A stretch of DNA of 64,000 nucleotides from Chrysemys picta bellii (Eukaryota > Chordata > Testudines > Emydidae): positions 96,234,264-96,298,263 of the forward strand of contig NC_088797.1 of assembly GCF_011386835.1 (NCBI RefSeq). Reading direction: 5' to 3'. The position numbers and the translations under genes were made by a program. How positions within the stretch are numbered: the first letter of the stretch is position 1; each line of letters begins with the position of its first letter. Below, piece after piece: positions 44,467 to 55,888 of the stretch. The notes beneath the pieces are model-generated. The model saw only the letters and a list, made by a program, of their open reading frames with translations. It was not told the DNA's origin and ran no database searches.

Positions 44467-44751
44467 GAGTGCATCTACATAGGGATAAAAACAACAAAAC
44501 TGATTAGCCCAGGTCAGCTCATGGGTTGAAAAACTCAGGGTTGAAAAATTGCTGTGTAGACATTTGGGTTCAGGCAGGACCCTGACCTCTGGAACTCTGT
44601 AAAGATGGAGGGTCCTAGAGCTCGGGATCCTGCCTGAACCCAAACAGCTACACTGTAATTTTTAGCCATTCAGCCCAAGACCCATGAGTCTGAGTCAGCT
44701 GACCTAGCCCAGCTGGGGCTGCAGGTCTTTTATCCCTGTGTAGATGTACCC
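44467..44751. mobile_element. Harbinger-type MITE
   Basis: The left end GAGTGCATCTACATAGGGAT and the complement of the right end GGGTACATCTACACAGGGAT are inverted repeats (about 17 of 20). A TTA follows the right end. A second, inner pair, GGGTTCAGGCAGGACCCTGA and GGGATCCTGCCTGAACCC, makes an internal stem. No coding frame. The TACATCTACACAGGG end is a variant of the Harbinger TATGTCTACACT end seen elsewhere here. Confidence 0.7.
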
Positions 44752-46175
44752 TTAGAGGGGATCACTTGCACCTGTAGGGAGTATAATGAGCTAATTAGTT
44801 CACTGGCTGGATAGGTTACAGAAAAAAAAAACAAGCTGTATAAAAGACTGAACCAGGGAGCAAGAAAGGGTCCCTGTAACCATGCTGCATTGTACCTGGA
44901 ACTTAAGGCAAGAAATAATAATAGTAAAGATATTTGGTAAAGGTACAGTGAGTGTGCTGTATAATCACCAAAAGGGGTTTTCCCCATCAGGGTTTCTAGG
45001 GTTGGAGGGAAAGGCTGACTGCAGGCTCATTTTGTGTGTGTGTGAGTGAATTGTGGTAGCACCTAGGAGCCCCAGTAATGGACCTGTCCCCCATGGTGCT
45101 AGAACTGTACAAACAGAACAAAAAGACAGCTCCTTTCCCAAAGTACTTACATAAATAATAATCTAATACCTGTTCTTCCAGCTAGTATTGTTTTCTGTAT
45201 TCATACTAATATTTCTAGAACAGTTATCAATAGCTGCCATGACTGAAAATATAACTTATGGTTCTGTTCCTGTATTTTTTGTATATTCAAAACTCTGGTT
45301 AACTTCAGCTGGAAGTCCTGTTGGTTGCCCTGGGAATTCCAGATATGCAAGTGAGGTATGGTCTGAACCAATGTTTTTGCCTGATTTACGAATAGCTATA
45401 GTATGAATTAAAGGAGTCTCACATTCTCATCTATATTATAAATTCTGTACAAAAATGTATTAGATCTATAAGCATTTCCAAAGAGCTTGTTGTCATGATA
45501 TCAAGGTGCTGTACATGAGTTACAGAAAATCAGTATGATTAGGTTAGAAGTGACAGGCAATTTTGCATTTTGCTCTTTGGTTAAGCATTGGCTTCTGTTT
45601 TGGGGTGTGCTACCACATTTTCTTCTACAGTTGGTTAGTGAATGTTTTGAAGAGCTGGGACTTTATCTTGTTTTTTCTGTGAAGCACATTATTTTTATGC
45701 ACAACAAGTGCATAAAATAGAATAGCACAGCATTTTTTGAAGATGTCAGTGGTATAGAACTCTCATTGATATCTTTTGGGAGAGTTCTCCTTGGCTTTAG
45801 GCCAGCTGTTGAGAAGGCTCATCTGCAAAGTCCCTTGAGTTCAAACCTGGTTTCTATTAGTCAGAGTCCACTAAACAATCATCAGTATTAGAGAGGCAAT
45901 CTTTGAGATATCTGGGTTCTATTCCATTGAGTGCTTAGTAGATGAGTACCTGAAATTTGACTTGGATCTAGTAGTAAGTAGAGAACCAGTGCAATTTGTG
46001 CAGAGACAGTATCATATGCCTTCTGCTCATCCAGCTTAGATGATGAGTGGCTGAGTTACGCAACAGCCATAAATTCTTCATGAAATTTTTGTTAAGACCC
46101 ACATAGAGTGAAGATGCTTGCTCAGCTTGTTTTTGCCTTTTTATAACACTCCCAAGCGATGACAATTTGAATTTA
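44752..46175. other. Intergenic, one old SINE/L2-like tail
   Basis: No gene seen. See the repeat at 45045-45165. The frames at 45188-45406 and 45535-45720 have no recognisable motif. Confidence 0.4.
45045..45165 (-). repeat. Ancient L2/MIR-type repeat tail
   Basis: TGTGGTAGCACCTAGGAGCC, then GGTGCTAGAACTGTACAAAC, then AACAAAAAGACAGCTCCTTT is the complement of a common amniote repeat (unit AGCGCCTAGCACAATGGGG on the other strand). A plus-oriented relative lies at 54455-54575. Family assignment is from memory of the L2/MIR 3' end. Confidence 0.5.
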
Positions 46176-46617
46176 CGGTATATACTCGTTCATAAGCCGA
46201 ATATTTTGGGGAAAAAAGTGACGCATCAAAGAGTAGGGGTCGGCTTATAAACAGGTCTACACCAAAATCTGATGATTTTAGACTCTATGGAATCATTGAA
46301 TAGAATATCTAATACATTGTTGTTTTGTTTACCTGGATTGTCTGCAGGCATGCGCGCCACTTCCTGCAGCTCCCATTGGCTGGGAACGGCGAACCGCAGC
46401 CACAGGGAGCTGAGGGGCTCTGTGCCTGCAGACGCTCCAAGTAAACAAAACATCCCAACCCACCAGCGGCTTACCCTGACGGCCGGGAGCCAAAGTTTGC
46501 CAACCCCTGAAATATTGGGTCGGCTTATGAAAGGATCATACAGTTTTTGCTATTTTTACCTAACCATCTTGGGGGGTCGGCTTATAAACGAATGGGCTAA
46601 TGAACGAGTATATACAG
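46176..46617. mobile_element. MITE with TATATACTCGTTCAT ends (probable Tc1/mariner type)
   Basis: The left end CGGTATATACTCGTTCATAA and the complement of the right end CTGTATATACTCGTTCATTA match at 18 of 20 positions. TA lies on both sides (46174-46175 and 46618-46619). GGGGTCGGCTTATAAAC occurs near both ends in the same orientation. The interior (46321-46453) is itself a long imperfect palindrome with TGTTTTGTTTACCTGGA and its complement outside, TCTGCAGGCA / TGCCTGCAGA inside, and a CTCCCATTGGC core. No coding frame. Confidence 0.75.
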
Positions 46618-47361
46618 TAATTTACTATATGCCATTGAGCCCTTTGTGCTAATAGATTACTACAAAAATAAAATAGAATTGCAAAAATCACTAAAATATA
46701 CAGTAAAATCTTTCACTGCAGGACTGAGATGCCTTAAAATTAATCCCTAATGAGGGGACTTAGCAGTTATGTGCCACACCACATGAATGCCAACGAGTGT
46801 GAGGAAAAATAGGAAATGAGTTTAGTGATATGAGTTACATGGAGAGCAAGTGTAGTGCCATTCTAGTCAGATTCTGGTTGTGGCTTTTATGTGTTTGTTT
46901 TCTATTTGTAACTCTTCAATTAATCTTATTTTTGTAATAAAACAGTTATTTTCCAAGTACCATAACTGCTTTTTTGGGTTGATACTTGTAAGAAATTTGT
47001 ACTAGCATTCATCATGATTTTGTTTTCATTGACATAATTGGGAACAGTACCTGAGGACTGTGCTTGGGAACATTCATCCAAATGTTTGCAAATAAACAGG
47101 GTTAAACCACCTGCTGATTCAAATAACTGGTATGCACAAATATTTGTTGTTGGATTATCCCAGTTCTAGCTCATGGGGAAAAATACAACCTGCATTTAGG
47201 CCATTTCCTACAGCACCTGGAGATCTCCAATCTCCGTTCTGACCTGTTCCAGTGCTTCTTAGTTTGAGATCAGCTTGAAGCTGCATGGCTGCAGACATTT
47301 TACTAAAACCACAGGCAGCTAACCACCAATTACCTGTAGTTTCATACTTTTTAAAATAGTT
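46618..47361. other. Intergenic, nothing recognised
   Basis: No gene or clear repeat seen. Confidence 0.4.
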
Positions 47362-47745
47362 GCTGTAAGGCGGTTGCAGTTCTCTCCCTGGCCGTCAGCG
47401 CTCCTAAAGTGACTCCATTCAGGGGAGAATTAGCCGACAGGCTGCCACTCCTGACAGTGAGGTGGCAGGGGGATGCAGGCCCACCTCCTCCACTGCATCC
47501 CAGCCCAGGGCCCTAACAGTAGTGGAGTGGTCCACCACCGGGTCAGCAGGGAAATCTGGCCACAACACACTGGCCATTTTCTAGTCAGTAACACAGCTGA
47601 AGCCTATTCGGCTTCCCTGTGCTCCTTCCTACACTCCCAATCTGGGGGTACTTGGGTTCCGGGTTGTCGTCCATCTCGCTGGGGTAAACGGCTAGAGGCA
47701 GCCCCAACAGCACCTCTGTGTTCTTGGTGTCTGGCAGCTCCGGCA
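47362..47745 (-). repeat. Older repeat split by DIRS copy 2, left part
   Basis: GC-rich sequence ends abruptly where the DIRS left terminal repeat begins (47746). The right part resumes near 53722. The motif GTTGCAGTTCTCTCCCTGGC at its left end recurs as AGTTGCAGTTCTCTTCCCCA near 53919 in the right part. The minus strand reads ELPELPDTKNTEVLLGLPLA and VYPSEMDDNPEPKYPQIGS, so it may be coding sequence of an unidentified retroelement. Confidence 0.45.
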
Positions 47746-48030
47746 GTTCTTCGAGTGATTGCTCATGTGTACAATAGATGTGCATGTTTGCCACGTGCAC
47801 TGGTGCCGGAATTTTTTCCCCCCTGTAGAGGGGAGTGCCCCCCGCGACCCCTGGAGTGGCGCTTGCCTGGCACGGTATAAGGGGAGCTGCGTGCTCCCCC
47901 CACCCTCAGTTCCTTCTTGCTGCCAGTGAAGGTGTGTCGGAACTGCTCTGCTCCAGCTTTGCTGTAGCTTGTCCCCAGAACTGTTGGTTCAACGTTAGTA
48001 CCTGTTGTTAGTTAGCTATTTAGTTAGTCA

Positions 48031-50429
48031 GTGAGCCAGGGCCAGGGCATGCCCCGGGGTTTAAGTCGTGTGGCTCTTGCAGGCATTCTGTGCCAAGGAG
48101 CGACCCGCACGCAGACTGTTTGCGCTGCTTGGGAGAAACCCATATCAACCAAAGGTGCAAGATTTGCAAGTCGTTTAAGCCTCGGACCAAAAGAGAAAGG
48201 AACATTAGGCTCCGGACCATCCTGATGGAGTTGGCGCTGACCCCAATCCCAGCACACCACTCCAAACCAGTACCCGGCACCGGTACGCGGCGACCCACTG
48301 GTACCATCGACCAGTTGGCACCACTCCCCACCCACAGGGCACACCAAGAGAGCCAAGAAGACTCCCTCCTTGCAGTGGCACTGAGGGAAATCTGGGACAG
48401 AAGCTAGGCCCATGTCGGGCAGTCCTCGATCCTCACTGGGCCCCAGGCCTCTGACTCAAGCTGAGCGGAGTAGCCCGGCACCTTCGGAACAGGTCTCTCC
48501 GGATGCCTTCTACACCTGAAGCTCTGCAGGCGGCCCGGGATGTTATGTCCATGCCGGTGCCTGGAGCGCTGCCGATGTCGGCCCCGCGCTCCAGAGGCAA
48601 GCCGCCGCTGTGATCCCCGCAGCCGCCTCTGGCCTGGTACTGGTCTCTGTCGAGGGAACGTTCCCAATGCCGATCACTGCCCAGAGACCGCTTGGGGCAG
48701 AGTCCAGGTGGATCGCTCTGGATGCTGACCAGACTGTCTGACTGGGTTCCGTCCGTCGGGACTCGCAGCACCGCTTGTCCTCAAGGAGCGAATTTTGACA
48801 GGACCACGGCGGGTGTTGCCGTCGGTCCCCATCTCGGAGAGGGTACCACAGTCGGTCACGACACGATCGTCAACGCAGTTCTTGCTTGGCCTCCCGCTCC
48901 GAGTCTCCAACAAGACATCGCAGCCCCGGGCATTGATTGCCGGCGTCTCGCCATTGCGGGTCTGCCCGTCGAGGCCGTTCATGGAGCAGCTATTACTGTC
49001 GGTACCAGTCCTCCACATCAAGATCGCAGTCCCGTGGCCGTCATAGATCCCGGCACTGCCACTCCTCCCAGTCTAGGGAGAGCAGTGGATCTTATGCCAG
49101 CCCGGTCTCCATCTGTAGCTGTCCCTCAATGGGCCAGGCCAGCCAACCCGGACAGTCAGTCCCGCCGGTGCCACAGCAGGTGCAGTGCCACTGAGCGTCG
49201 TGGCCGGCCGAATAGTACCAGTGGGCACCGTGGCCTCCGGTGCAGCCCCTGGTGGGGCTTGCTCGGTGGCTGGAGCTTCGGAAGCACTGTCGGCCTCCCT
49301 CTCCAGACCCCCGAGGAAGGAGTCAGTGGGATGTACGTCCTTGGCATCGTGCCCAGAGTCCGACCAGGTGGTGGACTCTCCGGTGCTGGCTGACACCCAG
49401 AGCACCACACCGGCCTCTTCACCCCGCCCAGAGGAGGCGATTGCGGCCCCGCCCCCCTATGTCCTGCAGGAGGACTCTAGGGCCCACCAAAAACTCTTAA
49501 AGAGGATGGCAGCGAACCTACACCTCCAGGCAGAGGAGATGGAGGAGCCCTGGGACTCTCTGTTTAACGTGTTTTCCCCATCGGCACTGGGTAGGGTGAC
49601 CTTGCCTCTCCACAAAGGGATGACTAAGATTTCAAATGCCCTGTGGCAAACACTGGCCTTATTGGTTCCCATCTCTAAAAAGGCAGAACGTAAGTACTTT
49701 GTACCTACTAAAGGGCATGAGTACTTGTATACCCACCCGGCGCCCAACTCCTTGGTGGTTGAGTCGTTCAACCATAGGGAACGGCAGGGTCAGCCAGCCC
49801 TGACCCCAAAGAACAAAGACTCTCGGAGACTGGACTCTTTCGGAAGGAAAATTTATTCATCTTTGAGCTTCCAGTTACGGGCGGCCAACCATCAGGCTCT
49901 CCTGGGCCGGTACGAATTCAATCTGTGGGGCTCCCTGCCTAAGTTTGAGGACTCCCTCCAGGAGCGCGATAGGAAGGAGTTTAAGGCACTAGTGGAGGAA
50001 GGGACAGCGGCTGCTAGGGCGTCACTGCAGGCAGCTTTGGATTCCGCGGACACGGCTGCACCATCAATGGCCTCCGCAGTGTCCATGAGACAGGCGTCGT
50101 GGCTCCTACTCTCCGGGCTGTCCAGCGAAGCGCAGTCTTCCATGCAGGATCTCCCGTCTGATGGGAAAGCTCTGTTTGTGGAGTAAACAGATACAAGGCT
50201 GCATGGCTTGAAAGACTCCACGACCCTCCAGACTCTGGGCCTCTATGTTCCAGCTCCGGCAAAACCTAAATTCAAGCCGCGGCAGACTACCGCCCAGGCC
50301 TCCCTCACGAAGTACGAGGCCACTCATAAGACGCAGCGGGACTGTAAGAGACGCCCTCAGAGGCAGTCTCAGCCTGCCCCCCAGCCTGGGTCCTCCAAGA
50401 GCAAGCAGGCGGGGAAAAGGCATTTTTGA
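48031..50429 (+). pseudogene. DIRS gag-like protein with breaks (copy 2)
   Basis: The main frame is open from 49185 and continues to 50429 in one register, broken by a single TAA at 50184-50186 where copy 1 has CAA/CAG (LFAE-Q). Blocks: EEAIAAPPPYVLQEDSRAHQ, KRMAANLHLQAEEMEEPWDS, then ISNALWQTLALLVPISKKAE, RKYFVPTKGHEYLYTHPAPN, PKNKDSRRLDSFGRKIYSSL and ANHQALLGRYEFN, then a basic tail (KTQRDCKRRPQRQSQPAPQP). The 5' part (48031-49185) is in several shifted frames; MSQGQGMPRGL, then CLRCLGETHINQRCKICKSF with four cysteines looks like a small zinc-binding motif. Function is inferred from position and comparison with other DIRS gag proteins. Confidence 0.75.
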
Positions 50430-50639
50430 TGGGACGCTCAGGGGCACCCCGCCAGTCCTCATCGGGGATCCACCCACAATTAAAGCTTCCCTTTTCCAAC
50501 CGGTTGTGTGCTTTCCTCCCGGAATGGTCGTGGCTAACCTCGGACCGATGGGTCCTCAACACCATTTCCCGGGGTTACACCCTCCAGTTTACTTCCTCCT
50601 CGCCCAACCACCCCTTGCCCCTGTTCTTCTAGGGGGATT

Positions 50640-51180
50640 CCTCACACGAAGCTCTGCTCAAGCAGGAGGTGGGGCAGCTCCTTGGCCTAGGGGCGATAGA
50701 GGCGGTGCCCGAGGAGTTCATGGGCAAGGGGTACTACTCCCGTTATTTCCTTATCCCAAAGGCCAAAGGGGGGCTCAGGCCCATCCTGGACCTGTGAGGC
50801 CTGAACCAGTACATGGTGAAGCTCAAGTTCCGCATGGTATCCCTGGCCTCTGTCATCCCCTCCCTGGATCCCGGGGACTGGTACACTGCCCTCGATCTAC
50901 AAGTACGACGTGTACTTCCACATCCACATATTCTAGGGGCACAGACGCTTCCTCCATTTCGTGGTGGGACAGAATCATTACCAATTCACGGTCCTTCCAT
51001 TTGGTCTGTCCACTGCCCCCAGGGTGTTTACAAAATGCATGTCGGTGGTAGCGGCCTACTTCAGCTGGCGGTGAGTCCAGATATTCCCCTATCTGGACGA
51101 TTGGCTTGTCAAGGGCACCTCCTGGTCGCAGGTGAGGGATCACGTGGCACTCTTCCTGTCCAGGGGCACCGCCTTGGGCC
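50640..51180 (+). pseudogene. DIRS reverse transcriptase, broken (copy 2)
   Basis: Translated pieces in order: LGLGAIEAVPEEFMGKGYYS, RYFLIPKAKGGLRPILDL, then TGA (50797-50799) in place of an arginine codon. GLNQYMVKLKFRMVSLASVI and PSLDPGDWYTALDLQ follow, then a frameshift. Next come HYQFTVLPFGLSTAPRVFTK in a shifted frame and the catalytic FPYLDDWLVKG (TATCTGGACGAT at 51090-51101). All core motifs are present but not in a single frame. Confidence 0.8.
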
Positions 51181-51559
51181 TGTTGGTAAACACCAAGTCC
51201 ACGTTAGTCCCGGTCCAATGCATAGAGTTTATCGGGGCTCTCCTGACGCAGAATCGGCCAGGGCCTCTCTCCCGCCAGACAGGGCGAGACCCTGAAAGGT
51301 CTCATAGACTCAGTCACAAGGTTCCTGGTGACAACAGCCAGGGTTTGCCTGCAACTCTTGGGGTCACATGTCGGTGTGCACATACGTGGTCCATCACACC
51401 AGACTCAGGATGAGGCCCCTCCAGCTCTGGCTGGTCTCAAAGTTTTCCCAGGCCACGGACAGGATGGACAAGGTCGTCACTGTGCTGGACTCTGTGATCG
51501 CCTCACTACAGTGGTGGTCCGCCCCAAACAACATGCTCCAAGGGTCCCATTCAGGGACA

Positions 51560-51900
51560 GGGCCCCGTCGTTGGAGCTGGTGTCCAATGCGTCGGACCTG
51601 GGTTGGAGGGCCCATGTGGGGAACTTTCAGACCCAAGGACTGTGATCGGCTCAAGACCTGACCCTACATATAAACGTCAAGGAGCTCAGGACGGTGCGGC
51701 TGGCGTGTCTAGCCTTTCGCTCGCACCTAGAGGGCAAGGTAGTCAGGGTCCTCACGGACAACATGGCCTCGATGTTCTATATCAACAGGCAAGGTGGGAC
51801 CCGATCCTCTGCCCTCAGGCTGTGGGACTTATGTATAGCCCGTGACATCCACCCGAAGGCCTTCCACCCACCGGGTGCCTGGAACGCTTGAACAGGGACT
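51560..51900 (+). pseudogene. DIRS RNase H domain, broken (copy 2)
   Basis: SLELVSNASDLGWRAHVGNF supplies one active-site Asp. After a stop (TGA 51643-51645), HINVKELRTVRLACLAFRSH and VVRVLTDNMASMFYINRQGG supply the second (TDN). The frame ends near 51890 with GAWNA and a stop. It matches the block at 19.4-19.8 kb in copy 1 and follows the RT as in other DIRS elements. Confidence 0.78.
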
Positions 51901-52349
51901 TTTCCTCGCAACACGAGTGGTTCCTCCACCCGGAAGTGGCCCACCGGCTCTTCCGAAGGTGGGGAACTCCCCAGGTGGACCTATTCGTGACTCAGCAGAA
52001 CCGGCGATGCCCCCGGTTCTGCTCCAGGGAGGGGCTGGGGAGAGATGCTATCTCCAATGCCTTTCTCCTGTCCTGGTCAGGCCGGCTTCTCTACGCCTTT
52101 CCCCCATTCCCCCTAATAAGCAGGGTCCTGGAGAAGATAAAGTTAGACAAGGCCCGGGTCCTCCTCATTGCCCTGGCATGGCCCAGGCAGCATTGGTACG
52201 GGACCCTCACAGGCCTGGCGGTAGCTCCGTCATGGCCGTTGCCGCTTTGCCCGGACCTGCTCTCTCAGGACCAGGGCCGCCTCCTCCACCCCAACCCAGC
52301 TGCTCTTCACCTCACGGCGTGGCTGCTCGGCATAGTTGCTCATTGGTTA

Positions 52350-53260
52350 GGTGGAGAGGAACGGATGTGCTTGGACCAGATTCAGCGCGTCCTCCTCGAA
52401 AATAGACGGCCCTCCAGTCACCGCACTTATTTGGCGAAGTGGTCCCGATTTTCTAGGTGGGCGGTGGACCAGGGTATCTCCCCAGTGACCGCCCCGATCC
52501 AGTTTATCCTAGATTACCTCCTCCACCTGAGGACCCAGGACCTGGCACCCTTGTCGGTCAGGGTGCACCTGGCAGCCATATCGGTCTTCCATCCGCTGGT
52601 GCAAGGGCACATGGTATTTTCCCATGTTATGACTGGCCTGTTTCTTAAGGGTTTGGACCGTCCTTTTCTGTAGTCTAGACCCCCAGTCCCACAGTGGAAC
52701 CTAAACCTGGCGTTGGCTCATCTCATGGTGCCCTTCTTTGAACCACTGTCCACGTGCTGCTGGTCTCACCTCTCATGGAAGGTAGCCTTCCTGGTTGCAA
52801 TCACATCGGCCAGGCGAGTCTTGGAGCTCAGGGCCCTGACCTCTGAGCCATCTTTCATAAAGACAAAGTCCAGCTCCGCCCACATCCCGCATTCCTCCCG
52901 AAGGTGGTCTCCACCTATCACATGGGTCAGGACATTTTTCTACTGGTCCTCTGCCCCAAGCCTCACATGTCCAGTGAAGAGCGCATGCTCGATGTGCGGT
53001 GGGCTCTGGCTTTCTACCTCGAGCGGAATAAGCAGTTCAGAAAGTCCTCACAACTGTTCGTCGCCTCGGCTGATCGCTCGAAGGGCCAGCCGATTTCCAC
53101 TCAGAGGCTGTCCAATTGGATCACTTTGTGCATCTGTTCCTGTTACGAACTGGCAGGTGTTCCCGCCGCTGCCTATTATGAGGGCACACTCGACTCGAGC
53201 GCAGGCCTCATCGTCTGCCTTCATGGCCCATGTCCCCCTCCAGGATATTTGTAGGTCCAC
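52350..53260 (+). pseudogene. DIRS tyrosine recombinase, broken (copy 2)
   Basis: The N-terminal SAM-like part is QIQRVLLENRRPSSHRTYLA then KWSRFSRWAVDQGISPVTAP and LDYLLHLRTQDLAPLSVRVH (52378-52673). After a stop at 52671-52673, the catalytic part reads SWKVAFLVAITSARRVLELR (first Arg), then in another frame HMGQDIFLLVLCPKPHMSSE. It ends with MRAHSTRAQASSSAFMAHVP (H-x-x-R) and LQDICRSTTC. The nucleophilic Tyr should follow but is not obvious. The region upstream (51888-52350) reads RLFRRWGTPQVDLFVTQQNR and AWPRQHWYGTLTGLAVAPSW, a conserved linker between RNase H and recombinase. Confidence 0.8.
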
Positions 53261-53439
53261 CACGTGTTCACCTCACACTATACGAGCATCCCCCAGACCA
53301 GGGATGACACTGGGTTTGCAGGGCTGTTCTCCGTCCTTGTGAACTCCTACCCACCTCCAACAGATATAGCTTGTGTATTCCACAATAAGTGATTCCATGA
53401 GCAATCACTCGAAGAAGAAAAGAGAGTTACCTTTTCCAT

Positions 53440-53720
53440 AACTGATGTTCTTCGAGATGTGTTGCTCATGTCTATTTCACATCCCACCCTCCTTCCCCTC
53501 GGAGTTGTCTGGCAAGAAGGAACTGAGGGTGGGGGGAGCGTGCAGCGCCTCTTATACCGCGCCATGGGGCGTCACTCCAGGGGTCGTGGGGGGGCGCTCC
53601 CCTAGAGGTACTGCTAGAGGAAAAATTTCCGGCACCGGTGCACGTGGCGAGCATGCACATCTATGGTGGAATAGACATGAGCAACACATCTCGAAGAACA
53701 CCAGTTACGGAAAAGGTAAC
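53440..53720 (-). repeat. DIRS right terminal repeat (copy 2)
   Basis: Inverted copy of the left terminal repeat at 47746-47965. It contains GATGTTCTTCGAGATGTGTT and, near its end, GAGCAACACATCTCGAAGAA, so the repeat is also internally complementary. Confidence 0.85.
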
Positions 53721-54005
53721 TGTCTTTTCCTCTGGGTCTCTGGCGCTGTAGTGGCCTCCGTCGGCTCCAAGCTCCAGCAGCCAGGGGGAGACATCCTGCT
53801 CCTCTAGCAGCTCTCCTCCCACTGAGTTGGAGGGGCTGCCTTTTATAGTTCCAGTGCCTGTCCCGCTTCTGCTTCAGCAGGGCAGCCACGGGTACCCTGG
53901 TTCTGCCCACCTGGGGGTAGTTGCAGTTCTCTTCCCCATCTGTCAGGGAGGGAGACCGTGCCCCCTCGCTACAGTTGCAAAACTACACAGCTGCTTGTTC
54001 CTAGT
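53721..54005 (-). repeat. Older repeat split by DIRS copy 2, right part
   Basis: GC-rich sequence starting GTCTCTGGCGCTGTAGTGGC and ending near CCCTCGCTACAGTTGC. It appears to continue the repeat that stops at 47745. The junction cannot be fixed exactly because the DIRS end is approximate. Confidence 0.4.
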
Positions 54006-55888
54006 TAGCAACCCTGGACCTATAACTGTGCAGGATGGCCCATGCACTCCTCCCTGTAGTCCTGCGAGCTCATGGAAGAAAGAAATTGATGGGAAGAGTC
54101 CCCCAGAAACTAAGATGGCAGGAGCAGAGACATGCAGCTACAGCAGAGGGGGAGGTCCTTTGGATGCTGATAAGGTCATCAGTGCCTGAGGGCTGTGTTG
54201 TTTGGCTTTTACTCTGGACATTCTTTCCCCTCTGCTGCTTTGCACCAACTCCTTCCCACCCCCTTCCTAATCGTTGCTTTATTTCAGCCTCCCTCAACCT
54301 GCCCTCCATAGCCCCCAGCTTCCATCCTCTTTTCCTTTTCCCCCTCCCTTCAATATCCCTCTCTCCTTTCCTTAGCTAAAGAGAGAGACAAACCTCCTCC
54401 CTACAACCCCCCCCCTCAAAAATGAACAAATATATTGGTTGTAACATATTTGCAGCCCAAAAGCTCCCTCAGAGCAGAGACTTTCTCTTATCTATATCTG
54501 TACAGTGCGTAGCACACTGGGGCCCTGGTCTCAGTTAGGGTCTTGAGCAATTACCCTAATACTAAGTAATAACAAGTTTGTACCTCATTTTAAAAATACA
54601 GATGTACTGTACAGTAGTGATCCAAAACACCGTAGTAACAGTATTCTAAATTGTAATGTTTTTGGCCAGTATATTATAGTGTGCATTATTGTTCCAAAAC
54701 CCTACAGTTCAGAACATGGTGTGGCACAACAAGGCCAATTTTCTGTCTTTGGAAATGCTGGCTGCTCACCAGTTGCTTCTGAAAGAGCACCATTTCTCAG
54801 CACAAGAGAGACATCTAGTGTCAAGCACTAAAAACACCAGGCACAAGTTTAGTACCTGAAAGTAAATTGTACAGGCATGCAGGAGAGATGAATCTGAGTT
54901 GAAATAACTGCTGCTTGTGCATACAACAAAACATTTTGGGACTCCATGGCTATCAAGAATATTTTTCTATCCAAGTCCTGCTAGATTGTGTTCTCCTAGT
55001 CTCTCTTATATTAACTCTCTTCCTTTGACTGGTATCATCATCAGATTTTATTACCACACATCCCTTTCTTTAAGTCCATGATAATTAAGCCCATTCAGTG
55101 CAGTAGCTGTGCTTCTGTAATGCCTGTAGTGCAGACATGGCCTAAAACTCTGAATTTGTTCACTGTGCCTGCAGTTAAAGGAAGACTCAAATAGGGGTGA
55201 CTTTGTAATGTGGTGTATCTTTGAGCTGCCATCTTGTTCTCCAGAATCTAAGCTTTCTTTTTTTCTAAAAAGAGACTTTATAGTAAGGGGGAAATTCTTG
55301 ACGTGACCCAATCTAAACACATGAAGTGGTGCTTGCCTGCATCTGCAGAGAGCCAGAAACAAGCACCAAGAGGAGTGAACTGCCCCATTCATTTCAATGG
55401 GTTGTTAACTCAAATGCTAGTTGTTAACCTTTGGCATGTCTACGTTGCTGACTATTTCACTACTATCAAAGCATATAAGAAAGGATAAAGGCGACCATGG
55501 ACCTTCTCAATCCACTGAGTGGCAACTCATTTTGGTAGCTGGTGTTTGGGAAAGGATCACCACTTTGTCTCTCCAACCCAGTCTGACCTGTGGAGCCAAG
55601 GAGAGGAGCAGAGTCCTGCGGTGCATCTGAGCCTCATCAAGTCAGAGCCATCCCACAGAGTCCAGTGGGGCATCCATGCTTCCTAATAACCCAGTCCTGC
55701 TGCCTCCCAGAGCAATAGGAGCCAGGCCTATCCTGGTGGTGGGTGCAAGACCAGATGGTTTCTCCTGGGATTTAATGGCTGCTGTTCTTTTTTCTGTCTG
55801 CAGATTCAGGAAGACATCACAGCATCACTTTCATTTGGGTCACATTTTCAAGCTTTCCTTTGCAACCATAACCGCTAAAAATATAATT
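54006..55888. other. Intergenic, one old SINE/L2-like tail
   Basis: No gene seen. A C/T-rich stretch lies at 54230-54420. The repeat at 54455-54575 is listed separately, and CCCATTCATTTCAATGGG (55384-55401) is a hairpin core like those of the other hairpin repeats. Confidence 0.4.
54455..54575 (+). repeat. Ancient L2/MIR-type repeat tail
   Basis: AGAGCAGAGACTTTCTCTTA, then CTGTACAGTGCGTAGCACAC, then TGGGGCCCTGGTCTCAGTTA and ACTAAGTAATAAC. It is the same family as 45045-45165 in the other orientation. Confidence 0.5.

Larger units (their letters stand above)
47746..53720 (+). mobile_element. DIRS retrotransposon, near-complete copy 2
   Basis: A left terminal repeat (47746 to about 47965) is the inverted counterpart of a right terminal repeat (about 53440-53720). 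Paired motifs are TGCATG...CCACGTGCACTGGTGCCGG on the left and CCGGCACCGGTGCACGTGGC on the right. GGTATAAGGGGAGCTGCGTG pairs with its complement, and CCCTCAGTTCCTTCTTG on the left pairs with CAAGAAGGAACTGAGGG on the right. A further perfect 20-bp complement of the extreme left end (47747-47766) occurs at 53397-53416, just inside the right repeat, as in the internal complementary region of DIRS. Genes in order are gag-like, RT, RNase H and tyrosine recombinase. No target duplication is expected or seen. Confidence 0.9.

Noticed and set aside
50245..51051. 268-codon plus-strand open frame in DIRS copy 2
   Set aside because: Its frame differs from both gag and RT homology over most of its length; it is a shadow in GC-rich sequence.
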